In this document: positions 7,606 through 15,395 of the stretch, piece by piece
Numbering within the stretch: position 1 is the stretch's first letter
Layout of the letters: the number at the start of each line of letters is the position of its first letter
Assembly: GCA_035406685.1 (NCBI GenBank)
Contig: DAONLM010000017.1
Location: 1 to 25,621, forward strand
Length of the DNA: 25,621 nt
Reading direction: 5' to 3'
From: DAONLM01 sp035406685
GTDB lineage: Bacteria > Spirochaetota > GWE2-31-10 > MWDO01
Program-made: the position numbers and the translations under genes
Notes under the pieces: generated by a model
What the model was told of the DNA's origin: nothing
Databases searched by the model: none
What the model saw: only the letters and a program-made list of their open reading frames with translations

Positions 7606-8340
7606 ATGTTAATTTTGGGGCATAGAGGATACAGAGCCAAATTTATAGAAAATACAATGAAATCAATACAAAAGGCAATTGAATATGGTGCAGATGGCAT
7701 AGAGTGTGATATTCAAAAGATAGGAAGTGGTGAATTTATTGTATTTCACGACTCAAATCTTTTAAGAATGGCTGGTATTGATAAAGATCTATCAGAATGC
7801 AGCAAGGAAAATATAGAACTGATAAGAATAAAAGGAGAAGAAAAGATCCCTTTTTTAGAAGATCTACTCTCATCTTTTCCAAAAGATAAATTTCTTAACA
7901 TAGAGATAAAAAAAGAGACAATAAATCATAATGACTGTTTTAAAATTGCAAGAATTATAAAAGAAAAATTTGGTATTGAGAATGTCCTTATCTCATCTTT
8001 TGAACATTCATTTTTACCAATCTTTAAAAAAGAGGGGTTTAAAATAGGGATGCTAATCGGAACAGAATATAAAAAATCGAAATTATCCTCAGTTATATTA
8101 AAAATATTAAAAATAAATCCTCATTATCTTAATCTCCCAATCGATATGTTTACGACAATTGGCGAGAAAAAAAGTATATTTTTATTAAAAATATTTAAAT
8201 TACTCGGTAAAAAAATTGTTTTCTGGACAGTAAATAACGATCATTATATAAAAAAAATTATAAAATATATTGATATTCTCATTACTGATAATGTTGAATT
8301 AATGCTTGAATTAAATAAAAAATCCTCTATACTAAAATAA
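7606..8340 (+). CDS. Glycerophosphodiester phosphodiesterase
   Basis: A 244-residue cytoplasmic GDPD-family TIM barrel that would hydrolyse glycerophosphodiesters from phospholipid turnover to glycerol-3-phosphate and an alcohol. Family motifs are intact: LGHRGY with His6-Arg7, EN at 15-16, the metal ligands Glu33 and Asp35 in GIECDIQ, the acid/base His48 in VFHDSNLLR, IEIK at about 104-107, and the closing FWTVN and DILITDN motifs. No signal peptide, so it resembles the cytoplasmic UgpQ type. An AAGGA ribosome site precedes the ATG. It lies 14 bases after the VWA gene and shares its promoter. Confidence 0.92.
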   Translation: MLILGHRGYRAKFIENTMKSIQKAIEYGADGIECDIQKIGSGEFIVFHDSNLLRMAGIDKDLSECSKENIELIRIKGEEKIPFLEDLLSSFPKDKFLNIEIKKETINHNDCFKIARIIKEKFGIENVLISSFEHSFLPIFKKEGFKIGMLIGTEYKKSKLSSVILKILKINPHYLNLPIDMFTTIGEKKSIFLLKIFKLLGKKIVFWTVNNDHYIKKIIKYIDILITDNVELMLELNKKSSILK

Positions 8341-8453
8341 TTTTATTTTGTCAGAAAATTAAACTATCGTGGCTTGTTAAAAGCATAGTTATGCTAAGAG
8401 TGGTTTTAGTGAAGAGTAATAAAAAAAGAATGTGTTTAAAAGAATGCCTCTTT

Positions 8454-8969
8454 TTATAGAAATTGAATTTGTTTTAAGCAAAAATCTGTGCCAAAAACAA
8501 GGTAATAGTATACTTCCTGGTCGATATAAAAGGGGATATCTGGATGGATCCTCTCATCCTTATCCTTATACCATTTTACCTTCCTTGCCCTCATATCTTC
8601 TATCTTATTTTTTACCTTCTCAAGCCTCTTTTTAAACCCATCAACCCCATATTTTTCTATAAGATCAAAATACAACTTCAATATTTCTCTTACCAATACA
8701 GCGATACTAAAAGTATTCAAAGTATCGTGTATCTGTTTTAATTCATTATAAACCCTCTCTTCCAGAAATACTCTTACTCTTTTTGTAGCATTTACACAGG
8801 GATAGTCTCTCTTTCTTCTATCCTCTGTTAAATGCTTTTTCTTCAAAAAAGGTAACATTGTATTTATTACCTCTCTTATTATTTCTGACAATCCTTTATT
8901 ATTTTGTTCTGTTAAAATTTTAATCTTACCAAATAAATTATCGTTAATAACAAAATCAAATTGTAACAT
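8454..8969 (-). CDS. Tandem ribbon-helix-helix protein, paralogue 2
   Basis: A 171-residue close relative of the protein at 3940-4458. Unit 1 opens FDFVINDNLFGKIKIL. The connector KKKHLTEDRRKRDYP and unit 2 (ATKRVRVFLEERVYNELKQI, then LNTFSIAVLVREILKLYF) align without gaps to paralogue 1, and the C-terminus Gln-Ile-Gln-Phe-Leu matches. I start at the ATG at 8969 because GGAGG lies just upstream of it; an in-frame TTG at 8981 overlaps that ribosome site. It is on the strand opposite its left neighbours and convergent with the phosphodiesterase. The 3' flank (8341-8453) shows at most a weak match to the conserved 3' element. Its function is inferred to be DNA binding. Confidence 0.8.
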   Translation of the reverse strand: MLQFDFVINDNLFGKIKILTEQNNKGLSEIIREVINTMLPFLKKKHLTEDRRKRDYPCVNATKRVRVFLEERVYNELKQIHDTLNTFSIAVLVREILKLYFDLIEKYGVDGFKKRLEKVKNKIEDMRARKVKWYKDKDERIHPDIPFYIDQEVYYYLVFGTDFCLKQIQFL

Positions 8970-8998
8970 TTTTACCTCCAATAATAAAAAATATTTCT

Positions 8999-9037
8999 AT
9001 ATATTAATCACAAAATTTTTGAGAAAATCCTTTACAA
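8999..9037 (-). promoter_or_regulatory. Conserved leader/regulatory block of RHH genes, copy 2
   Basis: On the minus strand this reads TTGTAAAGGATTTTCTCA, then AAAATTTTGTGATTAATATA. It is nearly identical to the block upstream of paralogue 3 (18292-18330) and very close to the block upstream of paralogue 1 (3869-3906). It sits about 30 bases before the start codon in each case. Confidence 0.65.
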
Positions 9038-9080
9038 GTTTTGAGAAAAAATTTAGTTTTTTTTGAAAAAAATTAAAGTG

Positions 9081-9165
9081 AGGGACAGACCTATAATTTT
9101 TTTTATGATTAAAAGAGGGACAGACTTATAAATTTTTTATAATTAAAATTAAAATAGGGACAGAC
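9081..9165 (+). repeat. Three direct copies of AGGGACAGAC
   Basis: AGGGACAGAC occurs exactly at 9081-9090, 9116-9125 and 9156-9165, spaced 35 and 40 bases apart. The sequence between copies is a similar AT-rich block (TATAA, a T-run, then ATTAAAA), so the unit is about 35-40 bases. It lies between the leader of RHH paralogue 2 and the terminator of the DUF898-like gene. GGGACAGAC-type repeats often accompany REP-associated Y1 transposase elements in other genomes, but no transposase is here. Confidence 0.7.
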
Positions 9166-9252
9166 TTAGCCTTATACTGATGTGAAACTATTTTTCATAT
9201 AGATGTCAATAACTTACAAATTAAAATTTTGTTAGTATATATGCTAAAAAAT

Positions 9253-9276
9253 AAAGAGGCTCATTAGAGCCTCTTT
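9253..9276 (-). terminator. Rho-independent terminator after the DUF898-like gene
   Basis: A perfect 10-bp stem (AAAGAGGCTC at 9253-9262 with GAGCCTCTTT at 9267-9276) encloses a four-base loop ATTA. T-rich tails lie on both sides, TTTTT on the plus strand and TTTATTTTTT on the minus strand. It lies 23 bases beyond the stop of the minus-strand gene at 9299 and could work in both directions. Confidence 0.85.
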
Positions 9277-9298
9277 TTAGATTCAAATTAATTATTTG

Positions 9299-10054
9299 TT
9301 ATTTTATTGAGGAAGCATTAGCAACAAATTTTATTAAATCATTCATAAACCATGCATAATAAATCCCACAGGTAATGCCGGTCAATATTGTTCCTTTAAG
9401 AATTAAGATAAATAGATCGCCACCAGATGCTTCAAAATTAAAAGTTTTACCGGCATAACCGGTCTTAGAATATAGATATTTTGAAATTTTAACAATTGCC
9501 CATGGATAATAAATACCACAGGTAATCATCTTTAATAATAATTGTGGGATTAATAATGAGAAAAATTCTTTGCCATCAGCAGAAAACGAAAAATTGACAT
9601 TATCATATTTTGAATTCTCAATGAAATATTTTGAAATATTAATAATTGCCCATGGATAATAGATACCACAAGTAATGCTTGCTAAAAGAGTATTTATAAA
9701 GATTAAACTAAAAAGTTTACTACCTTCAGCAGTAAATTCAAAAGGCTTGCCATCATAAGTTGTCTTTGAATACATATACTGTTCAATTTTAACGAGTGCC
9801 CATGGATAGTAAATACCACAGGTAATCATTGTTAATAAAAACTGTACAAAATAGATACTAAAAAGTTCTTTCCCATCCCCTTTAAAGTCAAATTTTTTAC
9901 CATCAAGAGTTAGATTATCACAGATAAATTTTCTAATCTTGACAATTGCCCATGGGGTATAAATCCCACAAGTAATAGAAATAAGAAGCCCCTGGATAAA
10001 AAGGAGACTAAAAAAATCGCTCCCTTTTGCATCATACTTAAATTGTCCTTGCAT
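9299..10054 (-). CDS. DUF898-like membrane protein made of five exact 50-residue repeats
   Basis: A 251-residue hydrophobic protein built from five tandem units of exactly 50 residues. The signature ITCGIYYPWA starts at residues 27, 77, 127, 177 and 227 (ITCGIYTPWA in unit 1, ITCGIYYAWF in unit 5). Each unit runs: a polar strand (F-x-F-x-A-x-G), a hydrophobic segment (about 20 residues), ITCGIY-PWA, a basic helix (VKI-KY) and a linker ending YDGK. The pattern matches the DUF898/YjgN family, whose usual signature is TLGIY-WA; here the leucine is cysteine in all five. Each unit could give one membrane pass or a re-entrant loop. The family's biochemical function is not established. A strong AAGGAGG site precedes the ATG, and the small membrane protein upstream ends 22 bases away. 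Confidence 0.85.
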   Translation of the reverse strand: MQGQFKYDAKGSDFFSLLFIQGLLISITCGIYTPWAIVKIRKFICDNLTLDGKKFDFKGDGKELFSIYFVQFLLTMITCGIYYPWALVKIEQYMYSKTTYDGKPFEFTAEGSKLFSLIFINTLLASITCGIYYPWAIINISKYFIENSKYDNVNFSFSADGKEFFSLLIPQLLLKMITCGIYYPWAIVKISKYLYSKTGYAGKTFNFEASGGDLFILILKGTILTGITCGIYYAWFMNDLIKFVANASSIK

Positions 10055-10076
10055 AAAAAACCTCCTTAAATATTTA

Positions 10077-10427
10077 TTATAAATATATTTTTTTACAGGC
10101 TTTTTTTATCCTGTATTTTATTGCTAATAACATAAAAAAACCACAGATAGTCCCTTTTAGATTATCCTTTATCCTTTCGTTTTCTCTTTTTTTTTGGAAT
10201 AAAATTAATAATCTTAAAAATTTCTTTTTTCTCTTTTTGAAAAAATCAATTGTAAGTATTACTGCACCAGATATTGCCCACCATACGCCAAGCAAAAAAA
10301 ATGGATTTTTATAGTAAAAAGAAAAAAATAGAAAAATGCAGGCGGTTATTATAAATAAAAGAACTGGCATATTGACAATTAGATATGAAATAAAATCTTG
10401 TTTTTTTATTAATATTAAATTTTTCAT
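10077..10427 (-). CDS. Small basic membrane protein, unknown
   Basis: A 116-residue protein I do not recognise. Two membrane segments are visible, at about 13-35 (YLIVNMPVLLFIITACIFLF) and about 40-62 (NPFFLLGVWWAISGAVILTI). A strongly basic tail follows (KKRKKKFLRL, KKRENERIKD) and should face the cytoplasm. A further moderately hydrophobic patch lies near 92-104. It is transcribed before the DUF898-like gene and probably with it, so they may share a membrane role. It has its own promoter upstream. The ribosome site is weak (AAAGAAAG). Confidence 0.65.
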   Translation of the reverse strand: MKNLILIKKQDFISYLIVNMPVLLFIITACIFLFFSFYYKNPFFLLGVWWAISGAVILTIDFFKKRKKKFLRLLILFQKKRENERIKDNLKGTICGFFMLLAIKYRIKKACKKIYL

Positions 10428-10472
10428 TTTTTCTTTCTTTATCTCTAAATTTTTTATACAATTTATGATTTT

Positions 10473-10501
10473 ATTTTAAGAGAAGCATGATAATATGTCA
10501 A
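10473..10501 (-). promoter_or_regulatory. Sigma-70-type promoter for the small membrane protein and DUF898-like gene
   Basis: On the minus strand TTGACA (10501-10496), a 17-base spacer and TAAAAT (10478-10473). It points away from the cheA promoter, so the two operons are divergently transcribed from the 193-base gap. Confidence 0.65.
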
Positions 10502-10557
10502 GATTTTTTTTAAAAAAAATATTTTTTAAAAATTTAATAAAATATTATCAATAATAC

Positions 10558-10586
10558 TTGAAATTTTACTCTTAATATTATAAAAT
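10558..10586 (+). promoter_or_regulatory. Candidate promoter for the chemotaxis operon
   Basis: TTGAAA (10558-10563), a 17-base spacer and TAAAAT (10581-10586), giving a leader of about 28 nt. A GGAG ribosome site lies about 10 bases before the ATG at 10621. Moderate because the region is extremely AT-rich and such matches arise easily. Confidence 0.5.
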
Positions 10587-10620
10587 ATATTGTAAAGAAT
10601 TAAGTTATGGAGATAAAATT

Positions 10621-13017
10621 ATGAGCGATTTTATTGATGAAGGTCTTTTAAAGGATTATTTTGATGAGGCTTATAATCAGATAGACATAATAGAATCCAA
10701 TCTATTAATACTTGAGAAAAATGTAAACGATAAAGAGGCAGTTGATGCTATTTTTAGGGCTGCACATACATTAAAGGGTGGTTCAGCAACAGTTCAGATG
10801 GATGAGTTAACTAAATTTACTCATCTATTAGAAGATGCAATGGATGAGATAAGAAGTGGAAAAGTAAGGATAACGAGTAATATAATAGATACTCTTTTAA
10901 AGGCTCTTGATATAATAAAAAATATGGTTAAAGAGAGGAGTAATGGGAGGATCTATTCTTTAGATATTTCAAAGACAGTTAGTGAGTTAGAAGATATTGC
11001 TGGCAAAAAAGAAGAGAAAAAAGAGACAAAAACAGAGAAAAAAGAGGAAATACAGGAAGAAAAATCTGATTCAGTTACTATTAGTGAATATGAATTATTA
11101 GAGATAAATGAGTCAAACCCAGATAATCTTCCAGTCTATAAAATGGTAGTAACTTTTGATGAGTCAAATCCAATGAGAACAGTAGGAGGAATTCAGGTAT
11201 TTACCTCTTTAAGAGAGATTGCTCTTGTTATAAAGACAATACCAGATTTTGATGAGATCTACTCAGAGGTCTTTCATAGAGAGGTTGTATATATTGTAGC
11301 TTCAAGTTATCCAAAAGAGAAACTCATTCAATATGCTACCATTCCAGATACAACTGTGGATATAAAGATATATGAAATATCAAAAGAAAATATTACTGGA
11401 GAAGTGAAAAAGACAGAGAAAAAAGAGAAAAAAAGCATAGAAAAAAAAGAGAGCGAAAAGAAAATAGAAGAGAAGAAAATTGAAGTAAAAGAAGAAAAGA
11501 AGGTTATTGAAGAAACAAAAGAGATAGATATAGAAGAGAAAAAAGATTTAAATTTAATTCAAAAGGAATTAGACTCATTAAAAACTACTAAAGATAGTAA
11601 AGATACCTCTCAAAGTCAAAAAGTTGTAACTTCTTCTATTCTTAGAGTTGAGTCATCACGAATAGACGATTTATTGAATCTTGTTTCAGAGATAGTAATA
11701 AACAAGGCTACATTTAATCAGATAAATCTTCAATTTATAGAAAACTTAGAAAATTTAAGTTTTACCATAAATGATTATAAGGATAAGTTAAAACTTTTTA
11801 TAGATAAGATTCCAGAAATTATAGATAAACTAAAAGAGGGGAGTAGTTATTTACAGATAAAGAAAGAACTTCAAGCAGATTTTTCCAGTCTTACCAATCA
11901 ATTTGATAGTTTTTTCTCTCAATATAAAAGTATTATTGATAGATTTAGATCAACATCTCAAAGTCTTGATAGAATATCCTCTTCTTTACAGGAAGGGGTT
12001 ATGAGAGTGAGAATGGTGCCAATAAAACAAATTTTTACAAGATTCCCAAGACTTGTAAGAGATTTGAGTCGAGATTTAAAGAAGGAGGTAGAATTGATCC
12101 TTGAAGGGGAGGAGACTGAGATTGATAAGGCTATGATTGATGATCTTATTGATCCTTTAATCCATATTGTTAGGAATGCAATTGATCATGGTTTTGAGTC
12201 ACCTGAAGAGAGAGAAAAAATAGGTAAGAAAAACCCCGGCATATTAAAACTTTCTGCTCAAAATGAGGGTAATCTAATAACAATTTCTGTAAAAGATGAT
12301 GGAAAAGGAATTGATATTGAAAAGGTAAGAAAAAAGGCAATAGAAAAAGGATTAATACCACCGGATAAAATTTTAAGGGATTCAGAGATTTATAACTTTA
12401 TTTTTGAGCCGGGTTTTTCTACTGCTGAGAAGGTTACATCTGTCTCTGGTAGAGGTGTTGGGCTTGATGTTGTTAAAAAGAATATAGAAAAATTGAGTGG
12501 GTCTATAAGAGTTGTCTCTGAACAGGGTAAAGGAACTACATTTTTAATTAAATTACCATTAACCCTTGCTATTATTCAAGGATTAATGGTAAAGGTAAAA
12601 GAGGAAATTTATGCTATACCTATATCATCTGTGCTTGAGAGTATCAGAATAACTGCATCTGAAATAAAATCAATAGATAATTATGAAGTTATCAATGTTA
12701 GAGATGATGTTTTGTCTTTATTAAGACTAAATAAACTTTTTAAACTGGGAGAATCAGAGAATACAGATTACTATTTTGTTGTAATAGTTGGAACAGGCGA
12801 TAAAAAAATAGGGCTTCTTGTTGATTCTTTAATAGGAGAAGAGGATATTGTTATAAAGCCATTAAAAGACAAATATACAAGCACACCTGGTATTGCTGGT
12901 GCGACAATACTCGGTGATGGAACAGTGAGTCTTATACTGGATGTTTCTCAACTGATAGATCTCGGATTAAAGGATGGCCTTGATCTTAAAAAAAAGAAAA
13001 ATGGAATAACAACATAG
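10621..13017 (+). CDS. cheA: Chemotaxis histidine kinase CheA
   Basis: A 798-residue class II histidine kinase that phosphorylates CheY and CheB. Domains in order: P1 histidine-phosphotransfer (1-125) with phospho-acceptor His49 in FRAAHTLKGG; a Lys/Glu-rich linker (about 127-150); a P2-like domain (about 153-262); a second, longer Lys/Glu linker (about 265-335); P3 dimerisation helices (about 339-490), longer than in E. coli CheA; P4 ATPase with N box HIVRNAIDHGFES (about 514), G1 box DDGKGID (about 559), F box FEPGFST (about 594) and G2 box GRGVGLD (about 610); and P5, the CheW-like regulatory domain (about 645-798). All catalytic motifs are intact. It heads an operon with the CheW-CheR fusion 9 bases downstream. 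The extended P3 and this gene order fit the spirochaete F2 class. Confidence 0.97.
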   Translation: MSDFIDEGLLKDYFDEAYNQIDIIESNLLILEKNVNDKEAVDAIFRAAHTLKGGSATVQMDELTKFTHLLEDAMDEIRSGKVRITSNIIDTLLKALDIIKNMVKERSNGRIYSLDISKTVSELEDIAGKKEEKKETKTEKKEEIQEEKSDSVTISEYELLEINESNPDNLPVYKMVVTFDESNPMRTVGGIQVFTSLREIALVIKTIPDFDEIYSEVFHREVVYIVASSYPKEKLIQYATIPDTTVDIKIYEISKENITGEVKKTEKKEKKSIEKKESEKKIEEKKIEVKEEKKVIEETKEIDIEEKKDLNLIQKELDSLKTTKDSKDTSQSQKVVTSSILRVESSRIDDLLNLVSEIVINKATFNQINLQFIENLENLSFTINDYKDKLKLFIDKIPEIIDKLKEGSSYLQIKKELQADFSSLTNQFDSFFSQYKSIIDRFRSTSQSLDRISSSLQEGVMRVRMVPIKQIFTRFPRLVRDLSRDLKKEVELILEGEETEIDKAMIDDLIDPLIHIVRNAIDHGFESPEEREKIGKKNPGILKLSAQNEGNLITISVKDDGKGIDIEKVRKKAIEKGLIPPDKILRDSEIYNFIFEPGFSTAEKVTSVSGRGVGLDVVKKNIEKLSGSIRVVSEQGKGTTFLIKLPLTLAIIQGLMVKVKEEIYAIPISSVLESIRITASEIKSIDNYEVINVRDDVLSLLRLNKLFKLGESENTDYYFVVIVGTGDKKIGLLVDSLIGEEDIVIKPLKDKYTSTPGIAGATILGDGTVSLILDVSQLIDLGLKDGLDLKKKKNGITT

Positions 13018-13026
13018 GAGGTTGAA

Positions 13027-14349
13027 ATGATAGGCACAGAAAATTTAGATTTTAAAACATTAATGCAAAATCAAAAACAGATAAGTAAGAATTTAAGACA
13101 AAAAAATGAGGCAAAAATACTCGAATATGATTTTAAAATTGTATCTTTTAAGCTTGCAGGTGAATATTATGGCATTGATATAATGTCTGTTAAAGAGATA
13201 TTAAAGGCTAAAAAATTTACCCATGTTCCGAATGCACTTGATTTTGTGATTGGTGTGTTTAATTTAAGAGGTGAAATAATGCCAATCATAGATCTTGCTA
13301 AAATGTTTCATCTTGAACCAGAAAATAAATCAGAGATAAAATCAATTATCATTATAAAAGTTGACAATTTATTAATAGGTCTTGCTGTGGATGAAATAAG
13401 CCATGTTTTACCTTTAAGAAGAGCAGATATTCAACCTCCAAGCCCACTTTTAGGAACAATTAATGAGAGATATATCGAGGGTGTTGTAGAATTAAATGAT
13501 AAATTGTATGTTATTCTTGATGCAGATGCTATTTTTTCTGATAAAGAAAAGGCAAAAAAAGATATACTTCCTCAATCTTCTGATCTTGCTGAAGAACTTT
13601 TCACTTTCTTTTGTAATCAAATGGAAGAATTAAACGTTATTCATATAACAGAGTTTAATAAAAAGAAATTTAGAGAACTTTTTACAGAATATGTAAAAGA
13701 AAATAATATTACAGAGATGCCAAATTTAACCAAAGAGAATGCAGAAAATATTCTGAAGAAATTTTTCTCAAAATATACCTCTCAATTGTGGCAGCAGCCA
13801 TATACAGATCATTTTTTAGATGCAGTCATTCCTAAATTAAATAGGATATGTTCTGATGAAGTGAGAGCACTCAATATTGGATGTGCTTCTGGCCATGAAG
13901 CTTTTTCTCTTTACTTTTTGCTTGTTAATAATATGAAAGATGCAGAGATCAAATTGATAGCGGCTGACATCAATTTAATAGCAGTAAGTAATGCATCTGG
14001 CTTTGAGATTAATGGGACAAATATCCCTTCGTGGATAAATAGAGAGAAATATTTTATGAAATTATCTGATGGGAAATATAAAGTAAAAAAAGAGATAGCA
14101 GACAAAATTTATTTTGAATTTCATAATGCCTTGAATATATCCACATATAATAGGGTTTTTGATCTTGTTGTGGCAAGAGATATATCATTGTATATGACAG
14201 AAGATGAGTATAAGAAATTTCTGAAAGATATTTCGGCTAAAATAGTTTCTGGTGGTGTATTGGTAGTTGGTGATAATGAGGATCTTGGTAATTTACCAGA
14301 TTTTACAAAAGTGCCGAGTGAATATCTTTCTGTATATGTAAAAAATTAA
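13027..14349 (+). CDS. CheW fused to a degenerate CheR-like domain (CheS type)
   Basis: A 440-residue adaptor. Residues 35-175 form a CheW domain (FKLAGEYYGIDIMSVKEIL, FVIGVFNLRGEIMPIIDLAK, GLAVDEISHVLPLRR, YIEGVVELNDKLYVILD), which would link receptors to CheA. Residues 190-440 resemble CheR: a helical part, then a Rossmann-type methyltransferase fold. Its methyl-donor motif is altered to NIGCASGHEAFS (283-294) where CheR has a TGEEPYS-type sequence. The later CRN motif reads ARD (383-385). I infer the CheR part is structural or regulatory, not an active methyltransferase. Such fusions are known from spirochaete F2 systems (named CheS in Treponema denticola). A strong AGGAGG site precedes the ATG. 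Confidence 0.9.
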   Translation: MIGTENLDFKTLMQNQKQISKNLRQKNEAKILEYDFKIVSFKLAGEYYGIDIMSVKEILKAKKFTHVPNALDFVIGVFNLRGEIMPIIDLAKMFHLEPENKSEIKSIIIIKVDNLLIGLAVDEISHVLPLRRADIQPPSPLLGTINERYIEGVVELNDKLYVILDADAIFSDKEKAKKDILPQSSDLAEELFTFFCNQMEELNVIHITEFNKKKFRELFTEYVKENNITEMPNLTKENAENILKKFFSKYTSQLWQQPYTDHFLDAVIPKLNRICSDEVRALNIGCASGHEAFSLYFLLVNNMKDAEIKLIAADINLIAVSNASGFEINGTNIPSWINREKYFMKLSDGKYKVKKEIADKIYFEFHNALNISTYNRVFDLVVARDISLYMTEDEYKKFLKDISAKIVSGGVLVVGDNEDLGNLPDFTKVPSEYLSVYVKN

Positions 14350-14358
14350 ATAAAAATT

Positions 14359-14387
14359 GTGACAAATTTTAAAATTTTTGATATAAT
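14359..14387 (+). promoter_or_regulatory. Internal extended -10 promoter before cheX
   Basis: GTGACA (14359-14364), a 17-base spacer and a perfect TATAAT (14382-14387) preceded by TG with one base between, the extended -10 form. It lies in the 56-base gap after the CheW-CheR gene, 18 bases before the cheX ATG. It would let cheX and cheY be expressed separately from cheA. Confidence 0.6.
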
Positions 14388-14405
14388 TAAGTAAGAGGTT
14401 ATAAA

Positions 14406-14867
14406 ATGAGGGTAGAATATATTAATCCATTTGTGGATGCTGCTATTCAGATATTAAGCAGCACTGTCTCAAAAGATATTTCAAGAGGACAGATATCTTT
14501 AAGATCTTCTATCACACCAATGATGGGGGTTGTTATTATTGTTGGGCTTGCAGGACAGGTATCTGGTAGAATAATAATTGATATGGATAGAGAGACTGCT
14601 TTAAAAATTGCGAGTGCAATGAATAATGAAACTCTTGTAGAATTTGATGAGTTAACAACAGCTACCTTAACAGAACTTGCAAATATGATAACAGGGAAGG
14701 CTGTTACAAGATTGCATGAGTTAGGATTTCAATTTGATTTGACTCCTCCAGCTTTATTTACTGGAGAAAAAATACAGATTTCCGATAATAAGATTGAGGC
14801 TTTGGTTGTTCCTATTGAGATACCTCAAGGTAAAATAGAGATAAATGTTGGCATAAAAGAAGAATAA
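14406..14867 (+). CDS. cheX: CheX, CheY-phosphate phosphatase
   Basis: A 153-residue CheX-family protein that hydrolyses the aspartyl phosphate on CheY and so ends the signal. Family markers are visible: the N-terminal NPFVDAAIQILS helix, strand region GVVIIVGLAGQVSGRIIIDM (41-60), and the catalytic E-x-x-N pair Glu90-Asn93 in TELANMITGKA. The C-terminal half closes with VVPIEIPQGKIEINVGI. Length is typical. It has only one E-x-x-N motif, as expected for dimeric CheX. An AGAGGT ribosome site lies about 6 bases upstream. cheY follows after 38 bases. Confidence 0.95.
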   Translation: MRVEYINPFVDAAIQILSSTVSKDISRGQISLRSSITPMMGVVIIVGLAGQVSGRIIIDMDRETALKIASAMNNETLVEFDELTTATLTELANMITGKAVTRLHELGFQFDLTPPALFTGEKIQISDNKIEALVVPIEIPQGKIEINVGIKEE

Positions 14868-14905
14868 GCTATTTTATATATTTAAAAAAATTAAGGGGAT
14901 AGAAA

Positions 14906-15343
14906 ATGAAAGCTACTTCTGATTTTCCAAATTTAAATCAAAAACCAGCAGATGGTTTAAAAGAGGATGGAACACCTTATAAAGTACTTATTGTAGATGA
15001 TTCTATATTTGTAAAAAAACAGCTAACTCAAATATTACAATCAGAGCAATTTCAAGTTATTGATGAAGCATCTGATGGAGAAGAGGCTATTGAAAAATAC
15101 AAGGAGCACTTTCCAAATGTAGATCTTGTAACAATGGATATAACAATGCCAAAGATGGACGGAATTACTGCCTTAGAAAAGATTATTGAGTTTGATAAGA
15201 ACGCCAAGGTAATTATGATAAGTGCTTTAGGAAAACAGGAACTTGTAAAAAAATCTCTTCTTCTCGGCGCAAAAAATTATATAGTAAAGCCTCTTGATAG
15301 AAAAAAAGTTCTGGAAAGAATAGTAATGATTTTGAAAAGATGA
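14906..15343 (+). CDS. cheY: Chemotaxis response regulator CheY with an N-terminal extension
   Basis: A 145-residue single-domain receiver that carries the signal from CheA to the flagellar motor. Acidic pocket Asp31-Asp32 (VLIVDDS), phospho-acceptor Asp78 (TMDITMPKMDG), Ser106 (MISALGK) and Lys128 (IVKPL) are all present. A polar extension of about 25 residues precedes the usual start; an AAGGGG ribosome site supports the first ATG. It ends the operon and should be the substrate of CheX next to it. It shares the SALGxQxL and IVKP features with the second CheY at 23419-23781. No terminator follows clearly. Confidence 0.95.
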   Translation: MKATSDFPNLNQKPADGLKEDGTPYKVLIVDDSIFVKKQLTQILQSEQFQVIDEASDGEEAIEKYKEHFPNVDLVTMDITMPKMDGITALEKIIEFDKNAKVIMISALGKQELVKKSLLLGAKNYIVKPLDRKKVLERIVMILKR

Positions 15344-15395
15344 TTTTTTAAAAAAAGGCTTTATGAAAAATATTTTAAGCAACCTAAAATAAAAA

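Noticed and set aside
8382..8395. AGCATA-GT-TATGCT hairpin as a terminator between the phosphodiesterase and RHH paralogue 2
   Set aside because: The loop would be only two bases and no good T-run follows on the plus strand; the stem is too weak to call a terminator.
9081..9165. CRISPR array
   Set aside because: The repeat core is only 10 bases, spacers are similar AT-rich sequence rather than unique, there are only three copies and no cas gene is present.
15363..15392. ATG at 15363 as the lipoprotein start
   Set aside because: It is out of frame with the lipoprotein and stops after nine codons.
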